Part shown: positions 15,288 to 24,372 of the stretch, piece after piece
Layout: each line of letters starts with the position of its first letter
How positions within the stretch are numbered: the stretch's first letter is position 1
Source of the DNA: JABMRF01 sp964434235
GTDB lineage: Bacteria; Patescibacteriota; Patescibacteriia; UBA11705; JABHMO01
Direction of reading: 5' to 3'
Assembly: GCA_964434235.1 (NCBI GenBank)
Contig: CAYSUN010000002.1
Coordinates: 1-64,000 of the forward strand
DNA length: 64,000 nt
Translations under genes and position numbers: made by a program
The notes under the pieces: model-generated
What the model saw: only the letters and a program-made list of their open reading frames with translations
What the model was told of the DNA's origin: nothing
Databases searched by the model: none

Positions 15288-16793
15288 TTATTGCATGCAC
15301 TGGGCCGGAATTTCCGGAACAGCCTGTCCCTTCAATGTTCGAGTTGCCACTTGTTTGACGACTTCTGGTGTGAAAACGTCCAGTCGGCTCTTGATGTAAA
15401 TTGCGAATTTTTCTTGTCCTCCGATAAGAGCAATCTCAGCTGTTGGTTCAATCTTTACCAATTGTTGATAAAGATCTTCAATGCCCAGTAATGGGCCATC
15501 TTGAATTTTCGTCAAACTCAGTGTTTGTTCATTTGTATAGGGATTGACGTGAGTCCCAATGGAAACATCCACCCTACTTTGATGGTTGTGTCTCAATTGG
15601 AATCTCAATGATTTTGTTGTGAACGCAGTACTCGGAAAATCCAAATACTTGATTCCATTCACTTCAAAAAATCGACAATCGCCAAGCATCCGATTAATTT
15701 TACTTCGGATTGTTCTTCGATTGCAGTAACTTCTAAGCATAAAAAGTATAGTATGGATTTGCACTCTTTTTGAGTAGTTCGAATTCGGATAATGATCAAT
15801 AATCTCCCATGGTCCACTTCTCATAATGATGGGCACAACCTTTCTTTCTCTATTACTATTGAAGTCAGCCAACTCTTCTTTGATTGACTGAATCATCTGG
15901 TCAGTTTCTGGATTCTGAGGATAAGTTGACCCTGTCTTGTAAAGTTGATTTACCAAGTCAACTATTTCTTTCATAACATACCGATAGGGGAAAGAAATAG
16001 GCACATTTTCTAGGGCTGATTCAGCGGCACTTATGAAACCATTCTTTTGTGCAGTTGCATACATGTTATCAATCTCATCATGTGCTGTATTGTACAGCCA
16101 TTGATTTGTGTTCATGAGGTTGATAAACGTAGCAACAATTCTGTCAAAACTACCCAGATCAAAGTTCTCTTCAGGGATTTGTCCTGCTCTAATTTTTGCT
16201 TCTTGATTATACCAATTCTCGATCAATGTCATCCCGATAAAAAGCTTATCTCTATCTTCGATTTCTCTGATCTCTGATTCCATATTTGCTATTACCGTGG
16301 GCAAGGATTTTGGTCCTGGCCGTTCAGTAATCAAGAGAATACGGCTTTCACTATGTGAAGCATTGAACTCTGAAATTCTAGCCCTATAACTTTCCCTTTT
16401 GTCTCTGGCCTCATCGTCTTCTCTGCCAACTCGACCAGCACTGTCCACATTATCTGTTAGATCAGCTAGATCGCCCATAATGGGGTCACTTCTGAGTGCT
16501 TCGTAAGCTTCCCAAACACCACGGGCCGCACTTGGCCAACGTTCCAAATCTTGATGATGGTCAAGGTAACCATTTTCAGGGTCGTAAATATAGCCAGTAT
16601 CTAGATGATACGGCATAATTTTTTGAGGTTTTTGAGGTGAAAGGCAACAGCCTGCTTCCACAAACTTATAAACTATATCTGGGGAGTTTAGCGTTTTACC
16701 TAGAGCCTTTAGCAGTTTAAAGGTTGATGACATAGAGTCAAAATCAGGACCCTGATGGTTTACAATTGGGATTCTGTTTGCTACTGTTCTCAT
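15288..16793 (-). CDS. DHH/MYG1-like predicted phosphoesterase
   Basis: The ATG at 16793 is preceded by GGAGG and gives 501 residues. The N-terminal region has VNHQGPDFDSMSS (about residues 11-23), like the first metal-binding motif of DHH phosphoesterases, followed by YLDHHQDLE (about 77-85), which carries the DHH triad found in DHH and MYG1 proteins, and LTDNVDSAGR (about 110-119). A long helical insert of about 250 residues separates this from a C-terminal beta-rich part with FPSTAF, SIGTH and GGQEKFAIYIKSR. Such enzymes hydrolyse phosphoesters of nucleotides or nucleic acids with manganese. It is monocistronic under a perfect promoter. The protein encoded at 62720-63934 may be a distant relative. 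Confidence 0.6.
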   Translation of the reverse strand: MRTVANRIPIVNHQGPDFDSMSSTFKLLKALGKTLNSPDIVYKFVEAGCCLSPQKPQKIMPYHLDTGYIYDPENGYLDHHQDLERWPSAARGVWEAYEALRSDPIMGDLADLTDNVDSAGRVGREDDEARDKRESYRARISEFNASHSESRILLITERPGPKSLPTVIANMESEIREIEDRDKLFIGMTLIENWYNQEAKIRAGQIPEENFDLGSFDRIVATFINLMNTNQWLYNTAHDEIDNMYATAQKNGFISAAESALENVPISFPYRYVMKEIVDLVNQLYKTGSTYPQNPETDQMIQSIKEELADFNSNRERKVVPIIMRSGPWEIIDHYPNSNYSKRVQIHTILFMLRSYCNRRTIRSKINRMLGDCRFFEVNGIKYLDFPSTAFTTKSLRFQLRHNHQSRVDVSIGTHVNPYTNEQTLSLTKIQDGPLLGIEDLYQQLVKIEPTAEIALIGGQEKFAIYIKSRLDVFTPEVVKQVATRTLKGQAVPEIPAQCMQ

Positions 16794-16840
16794 TATGTCC
16801 TCCAAAAAAAATAGATTATAAATGATCAATTTAACTATTA

Positions 16841-16869
16841 ATTATAGCTTAATTTATACAATTTGTCAA
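16841..16869 (-). promoter_or_regulatory. perfect sigma-70 promoter, minus strand
   Basis: TTGACA (16869-16864), 17 bases, TATAAT (16846-16841): both boxes are exact consensus, 48 bases upstream of the DHH-like start codon. Confidence 0.85.
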
Positions 16870-16922
16870 TAGGGAATAGCTAATCTTTACATATCTTGAT
16901 TTATTTGCTAAAATTAGAGCAT

Positions 16923-18149
16923 ATGAACAATATAGAACTTCTAGCACCAGCTGGGAACTTAGAAAAACTGAAAATTGCTTTGGCCTTTGGGGCTGACGCA
17001 GTTTATTGTGGTATTCCAGATTTTTCTCTTAGAGTTCGGATTAACAATTTTGATTTACCAAAATTAAAGCAAGGAATTGAACAAGCTCATGCACTGGGCA
17101 AAAAAGTTTACATTACTACGAACATTTTTGCTCATAATAAACATCTAAAAAATTTGGATAAATATTTGACTTCATTAAAGAAGTTAAAACCAGATGCATT
17201 TATTGTTTCAGACCCTGGCATTATCATGCGCATTAAAGAAATTTGGCCTGAAGCTGAAATCCATTTATCAACACAAGCGAATTGTACTAATTGGCAGTCA
17301 GCAAAATTTTGGTCTGAGCAAGGAGTAAAAAGAATTATTCTTGGTCGCGAAGTTACAATTGCTGAAATTAAAGATATTCACGCCAGAGTGCCAGAAGTTG
17401 AATTGGAATATTTTGTTCATGGCGCAATGTGTATGTCTTATTCTGGACGATGTTTATTGTCTAAATTTTTTATGGATAGAAGTGCAAACCTTGGAGATTG
17501 CACTCAGCCATGTCGTTGGCAATATAATACATATCTTGAAGAAGTGAAAAGACCTGGAGAATTTTTGGAAATTGAAGAAGATTTATCTGGTTCTTATATA
17601 ATGAATTCTAAAGATTTATGTTTATTGGAATATCTTGATCAGTTAATTGACGCAGGCGTTTCTTCATTTAAAATAGAAGGTAGAGCTAAAAGTGTTTATT
17701 ATGTTGGCAATATTGTAAAGGTTTATCGTGAAGTAATTGATAAAATTAAGAAAAAAGAAAAAATTGATTACCAATATTATTTACATGAGTTAAATAAATC
17801 TCAAAACAGGGGATTTACTTCTGGTTTTGCAATTAGTCGAGATGAATGTGAACAAAATACTGAGAAAAGTCATGAACCGTGTGCTTGGGAATTCTGTGGG
17901 ATAGTAGTACAAGATGTAGAAGATGAAAATTTAACGACTGTAAAAGTACATAATCAATTATTGGTTGGAGATCAATTGGAATTTGTTTCACCTGGTGAGG
18001 AAATTTTTTCTTTTCAAGTTGAAAAAATACTTGACGAGAAAATGTCAGAAATTACAGAAGCACATGGTGGGCAAGAACAAATAGTGTATTTGCCAATCAA
18101 TAGAAAATTTTCCAATAATACCTTAATTCGTAGACGGTTAGTTTGTTAA
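16923..18149 (+). CDS. peptidase U32 family protein (TrhP/YegQ-like)
   Basis: The start at ATG 16923 yields 408 residues beginning NNIELLAPAGNLEKLKIAL, the standard U32 opening; the frame extends upstream only to a TTG. Typical features follow: FGADAVYCG, STQANCTNW, a VHGAMCMSYSGRCLLS segment with cysteines, and GDCTQPCRW, which supply the conserved Cys set, then SFKIEGRAKSVYYV. Members are named peptidases but those like YegQ/TrhP act in 5-hydroxylation of U34 in tRNA. The C-terminal 90 residues form the usual beta domain. Soluble, no SD. It is followed by ruvA after 79 bases. Confidence 0.93.
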   Translation: MNNIELLAPAGNLEKLKIALAFGADAVYCGIPDFSLRVRINNFDLPKLKQGIEQAHALGKKVYITTNIFAHNKHLKNLDKYLTSLKKLKPDAFIVSDPGIIMRIKEIWPEAEIHLSTQANCTNWQSAKFWSEQGVKRIILGREVTIAEIKDIHARVPEVELEYFVHGAMCMSYSGRCLLSKFFMDRSANLGDCTQPCRWQYNTYLEEVKRPGEFLEIEEDLSGSYIMNSKDLCLLEYLDQLIDAGVSSFKIEGRAKSVYYVGNIVKVYREVIDKIKKKEKIDYQYYLHELNKSQNRGFTSGFAISRDECEQNTEKSHEPCAWEFCGIVVQDVEDENLTTVKVHNQLLVGDQLEFVSPGEEIFSFQVEKILDEKMSEITEAHGGQEQIVYLPINRKFSNNTLIRRRLVC

Positions 18150-18228
18150 AGTTTTTTAAAAATAAAAAATAATTTTGTATCATAAAATTGAAATCAGTTC
18201 ATAAATAAGGTATTATTTTAAAGAACAT

Positions 18229-18810
18229 ATGCTTAGCTTTATCAAAGGAAAAGTGAAATTTCGAGAAGGTAATTTTCTAGTAGTTGAAAATAATGGTTTG
18301 GGTTATAAAATTTTTGTTTCAGCAGAAATTTTTTTAAAGGCAAAACCAGAAGAAACCATTGAACTTTATCTTCATCAGCACGTAAGGGAAGATGCTTTGC
18401 AACTTTTTGGTTTTGAAGAGTATGAAGAGTTAAAACTGTTTGAACAATTAATTTCAATTTCAGGTATTGGCCCAAAAACTGCACTTGGTGTTTTTGCAGA
18501 AGCCAGTTTAGCAGATATTATTTCAGCTATTGTTAATGGAGATGCTTCAATTCTTAAAAAGGTTTCCGGTATTGGTAATAAAACAGCGGAAAGAATAGTT
18601 TTGGAATTAAAAAATAAAATTACTGCTGGCACAGCCGTCAATAAATTAAAGTCAAAAGAAGAATTAAATACTGATGGCGATGCAGTCGAGGCTTTGGTTA
18701 GCTTGGGTTATTCTACTGGTCAAGCCAAAGAAGCTTTGAATAAGGTAAGTAAGGATGTTCAAGATGTTCGAGAAAAAGTTCGTCAAGCCTTAAAAAATTT
18801 AAAACAATAA
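18229..18810 (+). CDS. ruvA: Holliday junction branch-migration protein RuvA
   Basis: The 193-residue protein has the RuvA order: an N-terminal OB domain (MLSFIKGKV...VENNGLGYKIFVS, HVREDALQLFGF), then helix-hairpin-helix repeats ISISGIGPKTAL (about residues 78-89) and VSGIGNKTAERI (about 112-123), and a C-terminal three-helix domain that would contact RuvB. RuvA tetramers bind Holliday junctions and recruit the RuvB motor. Length is normal. The start has no SD. It is 1 base from the FemAB-like gene, so the two are probably co-transcribed; no ruvB or ruvC is in this window. Confidence 0.97.
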   Translation: MLSFIKGKVKFREGNFLVVENNGLGYKIFVSAEIFLKAKPEETIELYLHQHVREDALQLFGFEEYEELKLFEQLISISGIGPKTALGVFAEASLADIISAIVNGDASILKKVSGIGNKTAERIVLELKNKITAGTAVNKLKSKEELNTDGDAVEALVSLGYSTGQAKEALNKVSKDVQDVREKVRQALKNLKQ

Positions 18811-18811
18811 C

Positions 18812-19825
18812 ATGAATATTCGAGAAGTAAGAATTGAAGAAAAAGAAAAGTGGAATGAATTTGTTTGCTCTAATCAAGGTGGATCTTTTCTCCAATCTTG
18901 GGAGTGGGCAGATTTTTTAGTCAAAGTAAAATCTAAAGTTTGGCAGTTTGTAATTGAAGAAAATGCAGTTTGGCTTGCTGTTTGTATTGTTTATAAGCAA
19001 GATATGAAACTGGGTCAATCAGCTTTGTATGCACCGCGAGGTCCAGTTTTGAAAGACGAAGTAAAACCTTCAACTGAATTGCTTGATTGTTTTTTTCAGA
19101 AAATAGATCAATTGAAAAAGCAAGAAAATGTTTTAACTTTTGAAATGGATCCATTGTCAAACGATCCCGCTTGGTTAGATTTGTTTGAAAAATATGGATT
19201 TGAAAAAACTGATTTGGACATGCAACCAAGACACACCTTAATTTTAGATATTAGGAAAAGCGAACAAGAACTGTTGGCTGATATGCATCAAAAAACTCGT
19301 TATAATATTCGTTTGGCTGAGAAAAAACAAATTACAGTTGAGGTGGATAATAGCAAGTTCAAAGAATTTTATGATTTAGTTAGAAAAACCGAAATTCGAC
19401 AAGGTGTTAAATTTTTTTCTCAAGATTATTTTAAAAAATTATTGCAAGTTCCTTTTGTGCAACTGTATTTAGCGAATTATGAAGGAAAAAGCATTGCTGG
19501 TAATATTATGATATTTTGGAACAATCAAGTTGTTTATCTTTTTGGAGCGTCTGATTATGAATTTAGAAATTTAATGGCTCCATATTTATTACAATGGCAA
19601 GCAATTAAAGATGCAAAAAAACAAAATATTTGGTTTTATGATTTTTGGGGAGCTGCTCCAGTTGAAGCAAAAGGTAAAGAGCAAACTTGGGCTGGTTTTA
19701 CTAAATTCAAAATGGGCTTTTCGCCAAATGCGGAGATTACTGAGTACCTTGGTACTTATGAAAAAGTTTATAATGCAGTTCAATTAGGTTTGTATCGTTA
19801 TTTGCGAAAATTTTTCAAAAAGTAG
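18812..19825 (+). CDS. FemAB/FemX-like peptidyltransferase
   Basis: This 337-residue protein is a FemAB-type transferase with two GNAT-like folds. FLQSWEWADFL near residue 30 is the typical opening, LYAPRGPV and a RHTLILDI strand lead into MHQKTRYNIRLAEKK (about 155-169), the family signature, and WAGFTKFKMGF plus a basic C-terminus close it. These enzymes add amino acids from aminoacyl-tRNA to the peptide bridge of peptidoglycan precursors at the inner face of the membrane. The end of the upstream gene is 1 base away. Confidence 0.88.
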   Translation: MNIREVRIEEKEKWNEFVCSNQGGSFLQSWEWADFLVKVKSKVWQFVIEENAVWLAVCIVYKQDMKLGQSALYAPRGPVLKDEVKPSTELLDCFFQKIDQLKKQENVLTFEMDPLSNDPAWLDLFEKYGFEKTDLDMQPRHTLILDIRKSEQELLADMHQKTRYNIRLAEKKQITVEVDNSKFKEFYDLVRKTEIRQGVKFFSQDYFKKLLQVPFVQLYLANYEGKSIAGNIMIFWNNQVVYLFGASDYEFRNLMAPYLLQWQAIKDAKKQNIWFYDFWGAAPVEAKGKEQTWAGFTKFKMGFSPNAEITEYLGTYEKVYNAVQLGLYRYLRKFFKK

Positions 19826-19890
19826 ATTTTTTTTTAATTTTTTTTACTTAAATTTTTTCTTAACTTGTATCTTTTAACTTTTACTTTTAT

Positions 19891-20928
19891 ATGGCAAAAA
19901 TTATTTATGGTTTATGCGGACAAGGTTCAGGTCATGGATCTCGTTCAAAAGAAGTGATTAGTCATTTAATTTCTCAGGGTCATGAAGTAAAAATTTTTAC
20001 TTACAAACAAGGATTTGATTTACTTAAAAATTTTTTCCCAGTTGAAAAAATATTTGGTCTTCTTTTTGATTATAAGGATAATAAAGTTAGATTATTGCCC
20101 ACCTTGTACAAGAATGCCTTACAGTTGCCAGAAGCTAATAAAAGTTTACGATTAATTTTAAAAAAAATTGATCAGTGGCAACCAGATTTGGTGATTACTG
20201 ATTTTGAGCCTTTAGTTTGTGTGGCTGCAAATTTAAAAAGATTGCCTTTGATTTCCATTGATAATCAACATTTTTTAACTGAGACAAAAGTTAATTATCC
20301 GAAAAATCATGAAAAAGATGTAGCCTTGGCAAAAGCGGTTGTAAAGGCAATGGTTTTTAATACTAAGGCAAATTTAGTTATTTCATTTTTAAAAGCCAAG
20401 ACTAAAAATAAAAAAACTTTTGTATTCCCACCAATTTTGAGGCAAGAAGTTTTAGAAACAAAACCACAGACAAAAGATCATGTTTTGGTCTATGTAACTT
20501 CTGCAAATCCTGAATTAGAAGATACTTTGAAAAAAGTTAAGCAAAAGTTCATTTGTTATGGTTTTGGTAAAAAGGGTCAAGAAGGCAATTTGACATTCAA
20601 ATTGCCGAATCAAAAACAATTTTTTGATGATTTGGCTACTTGCCGAGCAGTTGTTGGTAATGCTGGTTTTACACTCATCGGCGAAGCGCTTTATCTCGGT
20701 AAACCATATTTGGCTTGGCCAGTAAAATCTCAGTTTGAACAAATAATGAATGCTTATTTTATAGAAAAACTTGGTTATGGTTTATACGCAGAAAATTTAG
20801 ATTTAGCAATTTTTGAGAGATTTTTTAAGGGATTAACAAAGTTTACTAAGAAGTTAAAAAAATATCCAAGAGAAGGTAACACAAAAATACTTAAAAAGTT
20901 AGATGGACTAATAAAAAAGTATAGTTAA
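19891..20928 (+). CDS. glycosyltransferase, GT-B fold
   Basis: The 345-residue product begins with a Rossmann strand and glycine-rich loop, IIYGLCGQGSGHGSRS, and has the C-terminal acceptor loop VVGNAGFTLIGEALYLGKP (about residues 253-271) followed by FEQIMNAYF, characteristic of MurG-like or UDP-glucuronosyltransferase-like (COG1819) enzymes. It is predicted to transfer a sugar from a nucleotide donor to a cell-envelope or lipid acceptor, in keeping with the FemAB-like gene upstream. No membrane helix; acts at the cytoplasmic side. No SD. Confidence 0.85.
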   Translation: MAKIIYGLCGQGSGHGSRSKEVISHLISQGHEVKIFTYKQGFDLLKNFFPVEKIFGLLFDYKDNKVRLLPTLYKNALQLPEANKSLRLILKKIDQWQPDLVITDFEPLVCVAANLKRLPLISIDNQHFLTETKVNYPKNHEKDVALAKAVVKAMVFNTKANLVISFLKAKTKNKKTFVFPPILRQEVLETKPQTKDHVLVYVTSANPELEDTLKKVKQKFICYGFGKKGQEGNLTFKLPNQKQFFDDLATCRAVVGNAGFTLIGEALYLGKPYLAWPVKSQFEQIMNAYFIEKLGYGLYAENLDLAIFERFFKGLTKFTKKLKKYPREGNTKILKKLDGLIKKYS

Positions 20929-20931
20929 ATA

Positions 20932-20967
20932 AAAAAAAGACCACTTCGGATTTGTCCGAAGTGGTTT
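20932..20967. terminator. bidirectional terminator
   Basis: accacttcgga/tccgaagtggt forms an 11-bp stem with a 5-base loop, an A-run on the left and T-run on the right, between convergent genes. Confidence 0.85.
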
Positions 20968-20980
20968 TCGTTTGAAAAAG

Positions 20981-21391
20981 TTAAACTTCTAGTGCCTTGG
21001 CCAGCGTGTCAGTGTCGCAGGGTTTGCCGATGAAATTATGCAAATCAGCGAGATTTTCTAGACCAGTGTCGGTCATGGTTTGGGCGTTAATTTTGTAATA
21101 TGAAAGTACTACTAGCTTGGTGTTGAGTTTCAGGTTTTTGATGGCAACTGCTAGATTGATGCCAGCGTGAATTTCTGGTTGAGTACTATCTTCTTTTGGT
21201 GCCATGCCATTGTTTGAGGAAACATACTCAGGTTCAAGTAAAATAAGATCAAAATTCTTGTCTTTCAAAAGCTCCATTACCGCCGTAGTTTCTGACTCAA
21301 AAGTCAATTCATGTCCTTGATCTCTCAGTTTGGCAATTTGATTACGCAGGGCTGATTGACCAATGGGGTTGCTGATCCATAGAATCTTCAT
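20981..21391 (-). CDS. degenerate response-regulator receiver protein
   Basis: The ATG at 21391 lies 9 bases after GGAGGT; the frame continues upstream without an SD. The 136-residue product follows a CheY-like pattern: MKILWISN strand, helix, FDLILLEPEYVSS strand-loop (about residues 46-58), KLNTKLVVLSYY strand, and FIGKP with the conserved lysine (about 123-127). In FDLILLEPEY a glutamate occupies the place of the phosphorylated aspartate, and the acidic pair after strand one is missing (SNPIG). It is probably a stand-alone pseudo-receiver that does not accept phosphate. No kinase gene is nearby. Confidence 0.65.
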   Translation of the reverse strand: MKILWISNPIGQSALRNQIAKLRDQGHELTFESETTAVMELLKDKNFDLILLEPEYVSSNNGMAPKEDSTQPEIHAGINLAVAIKNLKLNTKLVVLSYYKINAQTMTDTGLENLADLHNFIGKPCDTDTLAKALEV

Positions 21392-21446
21392 GTTCAAGGT
21401 ACCTCCAACTACAGTTAAAAAAGACCCACCGCTGGGACAACTGAGC

Positions 21447-21475
21447 AATTTACCAGTTTGTTTTACGGTTGTCAA
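21447..21475 (-). promoter_or_regulatory. sigma-70 promoter, minus strand
   Basis: TTGACA (21475-21470), 17 bases, TAAATT (21452-21447), about 55 bases upstream of the receiver-like gene. Confidence 0.7.
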
Positions 21476-21513
21476 GTCTGAATGAAAAATTTCTTTAATT
21501 AGTAAAATAAAAC

Positions 21514-21750
21514 TTATACTTTTGTTTCGATTAATGATACGTCACAAACGTGCAAGTAGTTTTTTCTGCCTTCGTAAAGTTTAATTACAATCATTCCAGT
21601 GCTTTCAATGGTATAGGAATTATTATCAGAATTAATAGGTTCATCTTTCCATTTTTGGTGAATAATAACTTGTTGGTCGACTGGATCTTCAGAGAGTTTT
21701 TCCAAAATTTTCATTTTGGCAGTTTCGTCAACTGATAGTTTCCCTGACAT
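21514..21750 (-). CDS. hypothetical 78-residue protein
   Basis: The start at ATG 21750 follows GGAGGTG by 6 bases. The N-terminal half is a charged helix; the C-terminal half has two to three strands (SYTIESTGMIVIKLY, NYLHVCDVSLIE). Soluble, unknown family. It has its own consensus promoter and sits just upstream of the receiver-like gene in the same direction. Confidence 0.65.
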   Translation of the reverse strand: MSGKLSVDETAKMKILEKLSEDPVDQQVIIHQKWKDEPINSDNNSYTIESTGMIVIKLYEGRKNYLHVCDVSLIETKV

Positions 21751-21789
21751 ATGAACACCTCCATTGGGTTGAAAAGGACTAATCATGTT

Positions 21790-21818
21790 AGTTTATTGTT
21801 TTTTTATGATTTTGTCAA
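21790..21818 (-). promoter_or_regulatory. sigma-70 promoter, minus strand
   Basis: TTGACA (21818-21813), 17 bases, TAAACT (21795-21790), 40 bases upstream of the 78-residue gene. Confidence 0.75.
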
Positions 21819-22002
21819 TAAGCTGTTTTTGTTCAAATTATAATGTTTTTCTTTCGAAATATTAAATTATTATAAGCTGAAAGCAGGATTTTTAGTCCCA
21901 AAAACATTTTGACGTAAATTTCTAAATTTGTTAATATATAGTTAATATAAAAAGAGATTAGTAAGCTCTAAAAAACTTCATTATAAATAAATGATAAATT
22001 TT

Positions 22003-22803
22003 ATGGGAAAAGAATCTTTACCAGTGGGACAAATTGATAAAAAAGAATCGCCAGCCCCAGTTCGAGAGCCAATAGATTATGAATTAGCCTTACAAAAAAA
22101 GGAATTGACAATTGATAGTCTTTATAATCCAGAAAATGAACAAAGGTTAAGGGAGTAGTTGAGTCAGCCCGTGAAAGAGTATTTTTACAAAGATGGCGTA
22201 GACAAAGGACGAGTAGCTGATATTGAGACGGCACAGTTAATGGCAAATTGGGAGGAAAAAATGAGGAAATCCAGCAGAAGACTTTTGGGACTTCTTGATC
22301 CATCGAAAGAGAAATTAGTTGGCATAAATAACCGAGTATCAAGGGGTGCCGAAAAGGGAAATAGTGAGGCAAAATTACCTGGTACTGAAAATTTGGAAAG
22401 AAAAGAGGCTAAAATGCGCCAACAGGTAATGCGGGAATTAAGGGCTGAAATAATTGCAAAGGAAGTTGGAAAAGTAAGATTTGATTTATATTACAGATCT
22501 TTAGATAAAGTTGATTTTACTTTAGCTGGTAGACTTATAACTCTCTCGTTTAAAAGACGAGACGGACAGATGGATGTAGATCTTAAGTGTGAGGGAATTG
22601 GTGATGAAGAGGTTCTTTATGAAATAGCAGGGGAGTTAAGGCCTTTTATTGATTTGAAATTGATGCCCCAACATGAGTAAACATTACTGGAAATTAATGG
22701 GTTAAAGAGGAAGAAAGAAAAAATAAGAGAAGAAAATAACCGAAAGCAAAAAGAGGCTATGTTTAGTGATTTGCGTGCGAAGATTGAAGGTGATAAAGAG
22801 TAA
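22003..22803 (+). pseudogene. hypothetical gene with two in-frame stop codons
   Basis: One reading frame runs from ATG 22003 (or 21991) to the TAA at 22801-22803, interrupted by TAG at 22156-22158 and TAA at 22678-22680. The segments before, between and after the stops (51, 173 and 40 codons) share the same charged, helix-rich composition with KE-rich coiled-coil-like tails, and the frame stays open after each stop. A middle stretch (VDFTLAGRLITLSFKRRDG) looks like a small beta domain. There is no SD at any internal start. This is most simply a decaying gene; stop readthrough is the alternative. Family unknown. Confidence 0.6.
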
Positions 22804-22821
22804 TCTCATAATTTGAAATAG

Positions 22822-22851
22822 AAAACAGCAGAATTATATCTGCTGTTTTTG
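22822..22851 (+). terminator. intrinsic terminator
   Basis: aacagcaga/tctgctgtt with a 6-base loop, followed by a T-rich tract. Confidence 0.85.
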
Positions 22852-22898
22852 TTTGGTTATTTGTTTTTGGTTTTTATCCGTTTTATAATATATATATC

Positions 22899-24332
22899 AT
22901 GACTAAATCAAAACAATTTTTTTATTCAAGTTTAGCTTTCCTAATCGGAGTAGCTTTGTCTGAACTGTGGCTGATCCAAGGTGTATGGTTTTTGATTTTT
23001 AGTTTGGTGGCTTTGGGTAGTATGTATTTTTTTAAAAAACAAAAAATTATAATATTTATTTTATTAGTTTTGGTAATTGGTAATTTCTATGGTGGTCTTT
23101 TCCAACAAAAAACAGATTCCAATTACATAGCTTCTCTAAACGAAACAAAGCAAACTTTTGTAGCTACTATTTGTCTTGAGCCGGACGTAAGATTGGATCA
23201 CCAAAAACTGACCGTTTGTCCGGCGGAGTATAAAGGTAAGGTTTTGCTAAAAACTTCTTTATATCCAGAATATGCTTATGGCGATAAATTGGAAATTAAT
23301 TGTAAATTACAAACACCTGAACCGATTGAAAATTTTCGTTATGATAAATATTTAGAAAAAAGTGGAATTGCTTCGGTTTGTTATCAACCAAGGTTAATAG
23401 TATTAGCCAAAGATCAAGGCAACTTTTTTATTGCAGGAATTTTAAAAATTAAAGATTTTGTTTCTCAGAAAATAAATAAAACTGTAGCTGAGCCACAAGC
23501 TGCCCTAGTTGGTGGAATTTTGCTTGGTACTCGGCAGGGGATTCCAGCTGATTTGTTAGAAAAATTTAATATTACTGGTATTACTCATATTATTGCTATT
23601 TCAGGTTTTAATATTACGATAATTGTAGTTATTTTATTGAATTTTTTTACTTCATTAAATATAAATCGCAAAAAATCCTTTTATATTATACTGGCTGGAT
23701 TAGTATTTTTTGTTGTTTTAACTGGCATGAGTCCGTCAGTAATTCGAGCTGCAGTTATGGGTTCATTGGTTCTTTTTGCTAAACAAATTGGTCGACCAGC
23801 CAAGATCGCTAATGTTTTAGTTTTGTCAGCTTTGATTATGGTGCTGGTTAATCCAAAAATTTTAGTTTGGGATGCTGGTTTTCAGTTGTCATTTTTGTCG
23901 ACGATTGGATTAGTGTATTTATCGCCAGTTTTATTAAAATATTTCGCGAAAATTCCAACTAAGTTTGGATTACAAGAAAATTTAACTTCAACTTTTTCAG
24001 CTATAATTTTTACTTTGCCTTTAATTTTATTCCAGTTCGGCAGATTGTCAATTGTTGCTCCAATAGTAAATTTACTTGTTTTGCCAATAATTCCAATTGC
24101 TATGCTTGTTGGTTTTATTCAATTGGTATTTTCTCTAATAAATATATTTCTCGGGCAAATGGTTGGTTGGATAAGTTGGTTGCTCTTGGATTATATAATT
24201 AAAGTGGTGGAAATTTTTGCTAGCTTTGGTTGGTCAGCTGTAAATATCAGTATTTCGTGGTGGCTGATGTTATTTTTATATGTTGTTCTGTTTATAATAA
24301 TTTTTAAATCAAAGAAAAAAACAGCTCATTGA
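22899..24332 (+). CDS. comEC: ComEC/Rec2 DNA-uptake channel, lacking the hydrolase domain
   Basis: The 477-residue protein has three N-terminal transmembrane helices, an outside OB-like region of about 130 residues (DUF4131-like, with PEPIENFRYDKYLEKSGI), then the Competence domain: GILLGTRQGIP, ITHIIAISGFNITII (about residues 226-240) and at least seven more helices with PSVIRAAVMG. ComEC forms the membrane channel for single-stranded DNA during transformation. The C-terminal metallo-beta-lactamase part of full ComEC is absent; a separate ComEC-type hydrolase is encoded at 27777-28706. No SD. The terminator overlaps its stop codon. Confidence 0.92.
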   Translation: MTKSKQFFYSSLAFLIGVALSELWLIQGVWFLIFSLVALGSMYFFKKQKIIIFILLVLVIGNFYGGLFQQKTDSNYIASLNETKQTFVATICLEPDVRLDHQKLTVCPAEYKGKVLLKTSLYPEYAYGDKLEINCKLQTPEPIENFRYDKYLEKSGIASVCYQPRLIVLAKDQGNFFIAGILKIKDFVSQKINKTVAEPQAALVGGILLGTRQGIPADLLEKFNITGITHIIAISGFNITIIVVILLNFFTSLNINRKKSFYIILAGLVFFVVLTGMSPSVIRAAVMGSLVLFAKQIGRPAKIANVLVLSALIMVLVNPKILVWDAGFQLSFLSTIGLVYLSPVLLKYFAKIPTKFGLQENLTSTFSAIIFTLPLILFQFGRLSIVAPIVNLLVLPIIPIAMLVGFIQLVFSLINIFLGQMVGWISWLLLDYIIKVVEIFASFGWSAVNISISWWLMLFLYVVLFIIIFKSKKKTAH

Positions 24333-24340
24333 GCTGTTTT
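24318..24340. terminator. terminator overlapping the comEC stop codon
   Basis: aaaacagctc/gagctgtttt, 10 bp around ATT, with A- and T-runs in the stem so that it can work in both directions between convergent genes. Confidence 0.8.
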
Positions 24341-24372
24341 AGATTTATTACATGGCCAACTAGCGGATAAAG

